Assembly (NCBI GenBank): GCA_938084565.1
Contig: CALKEU010000015.1
Location: 1-39,923, forward strand
Source of the DNA: Candidatus Kapaibacterium sp.
GTDB taxonomy: Bacteria; Bacteroidota; Ignavibacteria; Kapaibacteriales; HRBIN21
Direction: 5' to 3'
DNA length: 39,923 nt
This document shows, piece by piece, positions 17,173 through 25,021 of the stretch. A program made the position numbers and the translations under genes. The notes below the pieces were generated by a model, which made no database searches, was not told the DNA's origin, and saw only the letters and a program-made list of their open reading frames with translations. The stretch's first letter is position 1; every line of letters starts with the position of its first letter.

Positions 17173-18291
17173 ATGGAGAGTGTGGCCATTATCATGGCAG
17201 GGGGAAGTGGGGAACGCTTCTGGCCACTGAGCCGGCAGCAGAGGCCGAAGCAGCTCTTGCAGCTCACACCTTCGGGGCGAACTCTAGTGGAAGAGGCCGT
17301 CGAGCGACTCTCTGGAGTGGTGCCGGCAGAGAATGTGTACGTGCTCACCTCGCCGGCACTTCAGGCATTGTTGCGCCGGAAGTTACCGCAGGTACGCCCG
17401 GCCCATGTCGTTGCTGAACCCGTGCGTCGCAATACTGCCGCCTGCCTTGTGCTAGCAGCTGCCCTCATCGTGGAGCGCTTCGGGGAAGCGGACAAGATTC
17501 TCATGGCAGCTTTCCCATCGGACCACGTGGTAGAGCCGGTGGAGGAGTTTCAGCGTACGCTGCGAGTAGCCCTTGCGTATGCAGCGCAGGGGGAGTATCT
17601 CTTCACCATTGGCATTGTGCCGACCCGTCCGGAGACGGGTTACGGCTACATGGAGTTAGGTGAGGAGCTCGGCAGTACCGATGGCGTGGTGGCCTATCGC
17701 GTGCGTCGTTTCCGGGAAAAGCCCAGCCGTGAGGTGGCCGAGGAATTTCTCCGCAGTGGCCGCTTCCTCTGGAACAGTGGCATGTTCTTCTGGCGTGTGG
17801 ATCTTTTCATAGAGGCATTACGTCGCCACATGCCTGCCTTCTGGAGTCAATGGGAAGCTCTCCGTAAGGCTGTCCGGCCATGGGTAGAGCAGCCCGTCGA
17901 GGGCCCCTATCCTGAGTTGCAGGCGATCTTTGAGCAGTTGCCCGATGTGTCCATCGACTACGCCTTGGCCGAACGGGTCGAACGGCTGGCCACCGTGCGG
18001 GCCAGCTTCCGCTGGGATGATCTCGGAGCTTGGGATGCTCTGGAGCGGATCTTCCCTACCGACAGCCGAGGCAATGTCGTCATTGGGGAAGTGATCCTGC
18101 AGGATTCCGAAGGCTGCATCGTGCTGGATGCCCGGGCACATCCGCAGGCGGTGGTCACTCTCGTGGGCCTGCGTGAGTGCGTGGTGGTACTCACCGACGA
18201 TGCCCTGCTGTGTTGTGCAAAATCGCACGTCCAGCAAGTGCGGCATACTGTAGCCTACTTGCGCGAACACGGCTACGAGGCGGTGCTATAA
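17173..18291 (+). CDS. manC: Mannose-1-phosphate guanylyltransferase
   Basis: The enzyme makes GDP-mannose from mannose 1-phosphate and GTP, for glycans and exopolysaccharide. 372 residues, i.e. the guanylyltransferase domain without the isomerase extension of bifunctional ManC/AlgA. The signature loop is intact: AGGSGERFWPLSRQQRPKQ (residues 9-27). FPSDH, ETGYGY, FREKPS, LWNSGMFFW, SIDYALAE and WDDLGAWDAL are all present. ATG 17173 has GAGGTG 5 bases upstream. The stop overlaps the hutI start (TAATG). A second, degenerate paralogue lies at 29929-31014. Confidence 0.93.
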   Translation: MESVAIIMAGGSGERFWPLSRQQRPKQLLQLTPSGRTLVEEAVERLSGVVPAENVYVLTSPALQALLRRKLPQVRPAHVVAEPVRRNTAACLVLAAALIVERFGEADKILMAAFPSDHVVEPVEEFQRTLRVALAYAAQGEYLFTIGIVPTRPETGYGYMELGEELGSTDGVVAYRVRRFREKPSREVAEEFLRSGRFLWNSGMFFWRVDLFIEALRRHMPAFWSQWEALRKAVRPWVEQPVEGPYPELQAIFEQLPDVSIDYALAERVERLATVRASFRWDDLGAWDALERIFPTDSRGNVVIGEVILQDSEGCIVLDARAHPQAVVTLVGLRECVVVLTDDALLCCAKSHVQQVRHTVAYLREHGYEAVL

Positions 18292-19574
18292 TGGCAACCC
18301 TTCTGGTCAACATTGGGCAGCTTGTGACTATCAGCACGGGAGGGGAGCGCTGGAAGGCCGGGGCAGCACTCCGGGAGCTGGGGATTCTCTCCGATGCGGC
18401 TATGGTGGTCGGAGAGCGCATTCAGTGGATTGGCTCTCCGTCGGAGGCCTATCGGCTCCGCGAAGCCGGGCTCTTACAGTGGGATACTCTCTACGACGTT
18501 GGGGGCCGAGTTGTTGTCCCCGGATTTGTGGATTCGCACACGCATGCGGTCTTCGTAGGTAGCCGGGCCCATGAGTACCGACAGCGGCTGGCCGGTGCCA
18601 CGTACCAGGATATTGCAGCAGCCGGTGGTGGTATCATGGCCACCGTCTATGCGGTGCGCCGAGCAAGCGAAGAGGAACTCGTCGAGGCAGCGCGTCCCCT
18701 GCTGTGGAATGCTCTGCGCCATGGGACAACGACGATAGAGATCAAGAGCGGCTACGGACTGACGACGGCCGATGAGCTTAAGCTGCTGCGGGCTATCCGG
18801 CGCCTTGCAACGGAGCTCCCCCTCCGGATTGTCCCTACCTTCATGGGTGCTCACGCCCTCCCGCCGGAATACCGTGATCGGCGAGCTGCGTACGTGGAGC
18901 TGATCTGCCAGGAAATGCTTCCGGCCGTTGCAAGCGAAGGGTTGGCCGAATATTGCGATGTCTTTGCCGAGGAGGGCTACTTCACGCTCGAAGAAGCCGA
19001 ACAGATTCTGCGGACAGCTCAGGAGTATGGTCTTCGCCCCCGACTCCATGCCGACGAGTTTACCCCCCTGGGAGCAGCTGAACTAGCAGCACGGCTTGGA
19101 GCTGTATCGGCTGACCATCTTCTGTACGTGTCGGAGCAAGGCATTGCAGCATTGCGGGAGTCCGGTACCGTAGCGACCCTTCTTCCCGGAACCTCGTATA
19201 CGCTGCGCCTCCCCTATGCGCCTGCCCGTCGGCTCATTGCTGCCGGTGTCCCTGTAGCATTGGCTACAGATTGCAATCCTGGCTCGTGCTTCTGCGAAAA
19301 CATGCAAATGGTGCTCTCCTTGGCGTGTCAGTACATGGGCCTCCTGCCGGAAGAGGCTCTCGTTGCAGCAACGCTCAATGGTGCAGCTGCACTTGAGCGC
19401 TCCCACGAATTAGGGAGCCTCGAAGTGGGCAAATGGGCAGATTTCCTCATTTTGCAGCTCCGTGAAGTGGTTGAACTGGTCTACCACTTTGGAGTCAACC
19501 ACGTGGCAGAGGTCTGGATTGGCGGACGTTGCGTCTGGCGCGAATCGTCGCCCCCTGCTGTAGAGGAGTGCTAG
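18291..19574 (+). CDS. hutI: Imidazolonepropionase
   Basis: HutI hydrolyses 4-imidazolone-5-propionate to N-formimino-L-glutamate, the third step of histidine degradation. 427 residues, the usual size. Metal and substrate motifs are clear: VVPGFVDSHTHAVFVGSR, EYRQRLAGATYQDIAAAGGG, HGTTTIEIKSGYGLT, FMGAHALPPEYR, LHADEFTPLGAAELA, SADHLLY and ALATDCNPGSC. The C-terminus returns to the beta-sandwich (LEVGKWADFLIL). The start is ATG 18291 overlapping the manC stop, with GAGG 9 bases upstream; the frame reaches back to 18177 but that part lies within manC. hutH is about 15 kb away on the other strand, and hutU and hutG are not in the window. Confidence 0.95.
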   Translation: MATLLVNIGQLVTISTGGERWKAGAALRELGILSDAAMVVGERIQWIGSPSEAYRLREAGLLQWDTLYDVGGRVVVPGFVDSHTHAVFVGSRAHEYRQRLAGATYQDIAAAGGGIMATVYAVRRASEEELVEAARPLLWNALRHGTTTIEIKSGYGLTTADELKLLRAIRRLATELPLRIVPTFMGAHALPPEYRDRRAAYVELICQEMLPAVASEGLAEYCDVFAEEGYFTLEEAEQILRTAQEYGLRPRLHADEFTPLGAAELAARLGAVSADHLLYVSEQGIAALRESGTVATLLPGTSYTLRLPYAPARRLIAAGVPVALATDCNPGSCFCENMQMVLSLACQYMGLLPEEALVAATLNGAAALERSHELGSLEVGKWADFLILQLREVVELVYHFGVNHVAEVWIGGRCVWRESSPPAVEEC

Positions 19575-19747
19575 ACATGACATCTGATCTGGCATCGACG
19601 GTGGCCAGAATACAGTTGGACAGATCGTGCATCTGTCTTTGTCTGCGTGGGTGAGGAGATGGCCGAGGCAGCATGAGAACGGCAAACTTCATATATTAGC
19701 ACCCGTCCTTTGCGTGCCGCTTGTACCACAAATAACTGGGGTGTGTG

Positions 19748-21703
19748 ATGGTGCGTTCCACACTGTACTTGTTAGGGCTTGCGGTGGCAGGTTTATTCGT
19801 CGCTGGAGGGGTGTACGCCGGGCAGGGTGTGCGAACGGAACAGAAGGGGAACATCACTGTGCTCGACTTCCGGCTACCAGCGAACCTGCCCTTCTATCCA
19901 GTTGCCGGGCGGCCAAAGGTTGTATGGCATCGGGGGGAGTGCCGTGAGATCCCCGCTGCGCAGCAGCAGAGGAATTCTCTGCTCCGCCTTCCGGCACGGA
20001 CGCTGCAGACACCTCCAGGTGTGAAGATTGCGAGCACGTCCTATGACTGGCAGACCAATTTCCTCATCAAGAACCGTACTGTCTGGGCGGCATCGGACAA
20101 CATTCTCCAGCTGGTGTGGATGAGTGGTAGTGGGGATCCGTCTGGAGGATGGCCGGATCGGGGCACGTATTACGGTGCTGTAGATCTTGAGAACCCCGGG
20201 AATCCACAAGTTATGCCGACACAGCGAGGGTGGACACGTATTGAGCCTTCGCGTACGGGATGGCCGGCAGCAGCAGAGCTGCCCGGAGGAGCCCTGGCCT
20301 TTATGTCCCATACCCCGCTTCGGTTCGGCAAAAATGGAGGTGTGCTCGATGAGAATTGGACCGTCGCCCAGATAGGTCCGGAAGGGAGTCTCTGGCCCTA
20401 TATGACCAGCACCCCTGAGGGCTCGCTACACGTTGTCTATACTTACAGCAGTGGGCCCAATGCAGGACAGGTAGGCTACCTTCGCTCCACCGACCAAGGG
20501 CAGACGTGGAGTGAGGAAGTCTTCCTCTCTGGCGCAGATGCTCCACGAGCGGTTGCAGCGGCAGATCACTATGTTATCGAGTACGGTGGGGGCAAGCTCG
20601 TAGCAGGGTACTATGCGCTATTGCTGGAACGGGGACCGGGTATCGTGCTGCGCATTTCTACCGATAATGGACAGAGCTGGAGCGAGCCGCTTGGGATCTT
20701 TCCTGGGCAATTCCAGCTCACGCACTATGTGGACAGCACCGTCACCACCGATACGCTGCGTGTGACATACTTCCACACAGACACTGCGCTGGGCATAGAC
20801 ACCTACAGCATGCTCGTGGATGCCCAAGGGCGATTTCACATTCTGGCTACCATAGCAGGTTACTACTGGCAGGGGCAGATCAGCGACACCCTCCAACCCG
20901 GAGGGGGGGTGAGCGGGAGTGATACGTCCTATACGCTCGCCTTTGGTGGCGTATTCCCCGTGGCGGCATATCTCCTCGAAGGGAGTTCCGAGCCCGTATT
21001 GCTGGCTCTCCCAACGCCTGTGCTAGATGCCAATGGCAATCTCGTCCGCGTTGTCCATGCGCGGGCGGATGGTTACGTTGACAGGATTAAGCTCGGGCAG
21101 GATGATGAAGGTAAGCTCTATGCCGTCTTCATTGCGCCGAAGGAAGGGGATCTTGTGGAAGTGGAAGGGCAGACGCATGGATATGGGCACTTGTACGTAG
21201 TTGCGCAAGTGGACGACCAGACGTGGGGCAGCCCTATTGATCTGAGCCCCGACGGCATAGACTGCAGCTTCCCCACAGCCTCGAAGGGAGGCCCGGCGGG
21301 ATATGCACTGATTGTCTATCAAGCTGGGACGGTTCCGGGTTCGTTCGTCCAAGGTGCTCCGTGGGCGGCAGGCCTTGATGATGACATCTACGTCTACGCC
21401 TACGCCCTACCGGTTGGGGTGCGGGAGAGCACGCCAGAGGAGCTCTTCACACTACAGGTACGGCCGAATCCTCTAACGCAGTCGGGGTATGCACAACTGA
21501 AGAGCTCCGAGCCCGGTTGGGCAACCGTAGAGCTCTACACGCCCGTGGGCAGTAAGCTCCGGACGCTCTACGAGGGCTGGGTCAATGCCCATGAGACGCG
21601 TTTGCTCTGGGTAGATGTGTCGGAGCTAGCCTCGGGGAGCTACTATCTGAAGCTGCAGCTCAATGGGCGATCGATGCTGCAGCCAATCATCGTGGTGCGC
21701 TAG
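19748..21703 (+). CDS. Secreted sialidase-fold (Asp-box) protein with T9SS sorting domain
   Basis: 651 residues; ATG 19748 is chosen among tightly spaced GTG/ATG/GTG codons. The signal peptide spans ~1-25 (LYLLGLAVAGLFVAGGVYA). The middle is a beta-propeller with two good Asp-boxes, STDQGQTWSE and STDNGQSWSEP, as in BNR/sialidase-like folds. The sialidase arginine triad cannot be assigned by eye, so enzymatic activity is not claimed. The C-terminal ~85 residues are a T9SS type A domain (LQVRPNPLTQSGYAQL ... LASGSYYLKLQLNG). The 173-base gap before it holds no gene and no TAnnTTTG element that I can find. A hairpin follows the stop. Confidence 0.85.
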   Translation: MVRSTLYLLGLAVAGLFVAGGVYAGQGVRTEQKGNITVLDFRLPANLPFYPVAGRPKVVWHRGECREIPAAQQQRNSLLRLPARTLQTPPGVKIASTSYDWQTNFLIKNRTVWAASDNILQLVWMSGSGDPSGGWPDRGTYYGAVDLENPGNPQVMPTQRGWTRIEPSRTGWPAAAELPGGALAFMSHTPLRFGKNGGVLDENWTVAQIGPEGSLWPYMTSTPEGSLHVVYTYSSGPNAGQVGYLRSTDQGQTWSEEVFLSGADAPRAVAAADHYVIEYGGGKLVAGYYALLLERGPGIVLRISTDNGQSWSEPLGIFPGQFQLTHYVDSTVTTDTLRVTYFHTDTALGIDTYSMLVDAQGRFHILATIAGYYWQGQISDTLQPGGGVSGSDTSYTLAFGGVFPVAAYLLEGSSEPVLLALPTPVLDANGNLVRVVHARADGYVDRIKLGQDDEGKLYAVFIAPKEGDLVEVEGQTHGYGHLYVVAQVDDQTWGSPIDLSPDGIDCSFPTASKGGPAGYALIVYQAGTVPGSFVQGAPWAAGLDDDIYVYAYALPVGVRESTPEELFTLQVRPNPLTQSGYAQLKSSEPGWATVELYTPVGSKLRTLYEGWVNAHETRLLWVDVSELASGSYYLKLQLNGRSMLQPIIVVR

Positions 21704-21722
21704 TTCCACCTGCGTTGATCGG

Positions 21723-21750
21723 GGCTCCCTACCGCTGTGGGTAGGGAGCC
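21723..21750 (+). terminator. Perfect 11-bp hairpin after the Asp-box protein gene
   Basis: GGCTCCCTACC (21723-21733) pairs perfectly with GGTAGGGAGCC (21740-21750) around a 6-base loop. It lies 20 bases after the stop at 21703 and 51 bases before the TonB receptor ATG. No T-tract follows, so it could be a terminator, an attenuator or an mRNA 3'-end stabiliser. Confidence 0.6.
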
Positions 21751-21801
21751 TCTGCAGGAAAGACCGAGAGTGAAAAGTTTCATAGGTGTGCAGGTGTACC
21801 G

Positions 21802-24800
21802 ATGCGCCGGGCGTTGGTCTACAGTGCTATTCTTGTGGCCTTCTCAACATGGGTATGGGCTGGCATCTATGGGATTCTGGCCGGACGGGTGACTGATAAG
21901 GAGGGAAAGCCCATCCCAGGTGCCACAGTCCGTATTGAAGGGACAACACTGGGCGGCTTTGCACGCGCCGATGGGCGTTTCAGTATCGTGAATATCCCAG
22001 CAGGGACCTATACCGTGGTGGTCCGAGCCGTGGGCTACCGTGAAGTACGTCTCCAGGTGCGGATCTCGGCCGACCAGACGACAGACATTGCGGTCCAGTT
22101 AGAACCCGAAGCTGTCCGAGTGCAGGAAGTAACGGTTGAAGCAAAAGCTCCACTGGTGGAGAAATACGCCATTGGAACACTGCGCAACATCAGCTCGGAG
22201 GAGCTGCGCAATATTCCGCGGCAGACCGTGCAGCAGGTTGCCCTTCTAACCCCAGGGGTTCTAGCTGCTGGCAATGGCTTCATCGTGCGGGGCAGTCGAG
22301 CCATTGAGACGCAGATCCGCTTGGATGGGCTGGATATTGCCGATCAATTCGTTGGAGCTTTCGGCAATGGAGGCTTTCGCTATTTCCCAACGGTGAGCAA
22401 TCTGGCTGTCGAGGAGGTGCAAGTGTTGACGGGGAATTTCGCTGCTGAGTACGGCAATGCCCTGGGCGGGGTTGTCAATACAGTAACCAAGACAGGACGG
22501 ACGGATCGCTACGAGGCAACGCTGCGCTTCTATACCGATGATGTTGGATTCCTCTATGGGAAAGCCCGCAATGGTCTGAGACGGCTTCCACGGAAGGAGT
22601 ACAACTACGAACTTGCCTTCGGTGGGCCAATCCCGCTCTTGTCTGGCTCCACGTTCTACGTGACGGCGCAGTATCTGACCAATAGGCATCGCAATGCTGG
22701 CCTGGAGGTACGTGATCCCTGGGGGAATAGCTGGGGGCAACTACCGCAGGATCGAACGTGGATGCGCTCTCTGAGCGCTCGCCTCAAGTTCGCGGTGACG
22801 AAAGACATTAACCTCTTGCTCGGCGGGATGTTTGGATTGACCGACTACGAGCGTCCCTCGATCGGGTGGATGTATGCTCGGGACGAGGGCATCGTGGATG
22901 GGGTGAGCAACGGCGTACCGACCTACTTGGCCAAACGAGCCGTTATCGATCAATTTGTCGGCAATGTGCTTGCGCGCATCACCCATACACTGAGCCAGAC
23001 AACCTACTACGAGCTTACGGTGTCCAATACGTGGAATGTCAATGAGGTGTCCCGACGCTACCTGGCCTACGAGCCCGGTAGGGGGTGGGTCAAGGGGTAC
23101 TTCGACCGTCCGCATTTCTTCAAGGGCTTCGATCTGTGGTATCCCCAGGATGAATACGTCATCGAGGGCAACCAGCTCCTCCGTAAGGAGCTCCGGGGTG
23201 GCGTTGGAGACAAGGTCATCGATCACTACTCTCTGTTGACCGGGCAAACCGTGAGTGAGGATGGCTATCTTATCACCGTTCGGCCGATCCGCCATCCATG
23301 GACCGGATACGTCGAGGGTGGATCGAATGCCACGAGTACTCGCAATCCATATGGGCTCCAAGGGTTCTTTGCCGGCGCGGGCAACGAGCGGGCCTTTGAG
23401 TTTCGCTACTCGCAGTACTTCCAGGTCGATGGCTATGTGACGAGCCGAGTCGAGGTGGGGGATATCGTGCACTTGCTCAAAGCGGGCTTCGAGACGCGCT
23501 TCCTGAGGCTCCACTATCACTACAACAGCCTCCCGTGGGATGGGAATGCGTTCTTCGATGTCTACACCGATCGGTGGGGCGGCAACATTTATGCCGAGAA
23601 TCAGCAGGTATGGCAGCTGACCAGTAAGCCTTACAAGCCGTATACGATTGCCGCATACGTGCAGGATCAGTTTGCCTACCGGGGTATGATTCTCAACCTG
23701 GGCCTGCGCTTTGACTATTTCCAGCCGAATGCGAAGTACCGCACGGAGTCTCAGCGCTTCATTCCAATCCAAGAGCAGGCCTACTTTGCTCCGGCCACGG
23801 CGAAGTTTCTCTTGAGTCCGCGCGTTTCGATCAACTATCCCATAACGGAGCGCTCGGCTTTCTCGGTCGCTTATGGTATCTTCCAGCAAATGCCTCAGCC
23901 GCGCTTCCTCTACGATGCTCTCAATACCTTCCGGTTGCGGGGGAATCAAATCTTGGGGAATCCGAATTTGGGGACTCAACGGAGCAATCAGTACCAAGTT
24001 TCCTACGCCCATTCGGTGACGGAGGATTTTGCCGTTGACGTGACGGCCTTCTACAAGGACATCTACAACCAGGTGGGACTCCGGTACGTGCCCACCCTTC
24101 CTGATCCGTATTCGGAGTATACCGTGGCAGAGTATGGCAATGTCCGGGGCTTCGAGCTGCGCTTGCGGCGTCGTCCGGTAGGGAATTTCGCCTTCGATCT
24201 TAACTACACACTCTCGTATGCTCGTGGCACAGCCTCTGGCCCGACGACGCAGTACTGGCAGACCATTCTGGCGGGTGAAGATCCCTACACGGGGACCAAG
24301 ACTTTCCCCTTGACAGAATACTTCCTCGACTATGACCGCCGACATGTGGTGAACTTCTCCCTGTCCTTCTTCCTCCGTGAGGGGGAAGGTCCGTCAATTG
24401 CCGGTTTGCGCCTCCTAGAGAATACGACGTTGAACCTGACGGGCTTTTTCATGACCGGCACGCCGTATACGCAGCGCGATCGGCAGGGGAACCAGATTGG
24501 TGAATACAACGGTGCCCGGCAACCTTCGGATTGGAGTGTTGATATGCGCTTGCAGCGCGCTATCCCGCTCCATACTGTGTTGGGTGAGGCCTTCAAGAGG
24601 GCAACGCTGGAACTCTACATCGACGTTTTCAATCTGCTCAACAATACCAAGCCCGTTGCAGTCTACGAGCGGACCGGAAGCCCAGACTATGACGGGGTAG
24701 ACCTCAATCGGCAGATTGGCGACTTCAGTATTGTCAACTGGTACAGAGATCCGGACCCGAATCGGCCTGAAACTCTGAGCCCAGCGCAGTACGACAGCTA

Positions 24801-24966
24801 TGGCCGGCGCCTCTACTCGCCCGATGCAGATTTCAACCGCGATGGTATCGTCACGCAGGAGGAGAAGTACCAAGGTTACCTGCGGTGGGTGCGGGATACC
24901 ATTGGCCGGCAGCTCAATTATCGACTGCCAAGATCGATCAATCTCGGATTCATGCTGCGTTTCTGA
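21802..24966 (+). CDS. TonB-dependent outer-membrane receptor with carboxypeptidase-regulatory-like N-domain
   Basis: 1054 residues. Signal peptide ~1-20. Residues ~25-110 are a carboxypeptidase D regulatory-like domain (GRVTDKEGKPIPGATVRIEG, GRFSIVNIPAGTYTVVV). The plug spans ~120-240 (LRNIPRQTVQQVALLTPGV, FIVRGSRAIETQIRLDGLDI, EYGNALGGVVNTVTKTG). The remainder is the barrel, ending LPRSINLGFMLRF with a terminal Phe. No convincing TonB box precedes the plug. An EF-hand-like loop (DFNRDGIVTQEE, residues 1010-1021) sits near the C-terminus. It is followed after 55 bases by the 1271-residue exported protein and then a PorV-like gene, all plus strand, suggesting an operon. The imported or displayed substrate is unknown. 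Confidence 0.92.
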   Translation: MRRALVYSAILVAFSTWVWAGIYGILAGRVTDKEGKPIPGATVRIEGTTLGGFARADGRFSIVNIPAGTYTVVVRAVGYREVRLQVRISADQTTDIAVQLEPEAVRVQEVTVEAKAPLVEKYAIGTLRNISSEELRNIPRQTVQQVALLTPGVLAAGNGFIVRGSRAIETQIRLDGLDIADQFVGAFGNGGFRYFPTVSNLAVEEVQVLTGNFAAEYGNALGGVVNTVTKTGRTDRYEATLRFYTDDVGFLYGKARNGLRRLPRKEYNYELAFGGPIPLLSGSTFYVTAQYLTNRHRNAGLEVRDPWGNSWGQLPQDRTWMRSLSARLKFAVTKDINLLLGGMFGLTDYERPSIGWMYARDEGIVDGVSNGVPTYLAKRAVIDQFVGNVLARITHTLSQTTYYELTVSNTWNVNEVSRRYLAYEPGRGWVKGYFDRPHFFKGFDLWYPQDEYVIEGNQLLRKELRGGVGDKVIDHYSLLTGQTVSEDGYLITVRPIRHPWTGYVEGGSNATSTRNPYGLQGFFAGAGNERAFEFRYSQYFQVDGYVTSRVEVGDIVHLLKAGFETRFLRLHYHYNSLPWDGNAFFDVYTDRWGGNIYAENQQVWQLTSKPYKPYTIAAYVQDQFAYRGMILNLGLRFDYFQPNAKYRTESQRFIPIQEQAYFAPATAKFLLSPRVSINYPITERSAFSVAYGIFQQMPQPRFLYDALNTFRLRGNQILGNPNLGTQRSNQYQVSYAHSVTEDFAVDVTAFYKDIYNQVGLRYVPTLPDPYSEYTVAEYGNVRGFELRLRRRPVGNFAFDLNYTLSYARGTASGPTTQYWQTILAGEDPYTGTKTFPLTEYFLDYDRRHVVNFSLSFFLREGEGPSIAGLRLLENTTLNLTGFFMTGTPYTQRDRQGNQIGEYNGARQPSDWSVDMRLQRAIPLHTVLGEAFKRATLELYIDVFNLLNNTKPVAVYERTGSPDYDGVDLNRQIGDFSIVNWYRDPDPNRPETLSPAQYDSYGRRLYSPDADFNRDGIVTQEEKYQGYLRWVRDTIGRQLNYRLPRSINLGFMLRF

Positions 24967-25021
24967 ACGCACCGGTGGCAGGGTCTACGAGCAGTTGTCG
25001 AACTAACGGTAGGGGTCTCCG

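Noticed and set aside
19700-19725. Possible sigma-54 promoter (TAGCAC...TTTGC) before the Asp-box protein gene
   Set aside because: The spacing between the -24-like and -12-like elements is two bases too long and the GG is incomplete.
22741-24345. A 534-residue open frame antisense to the TonB receptor gene
   Set aside because: The sense frame has clear CRD, plug and barrel features. The antisense product has no recognisable motif, and long antisense frames are common in G+C-rich genes.
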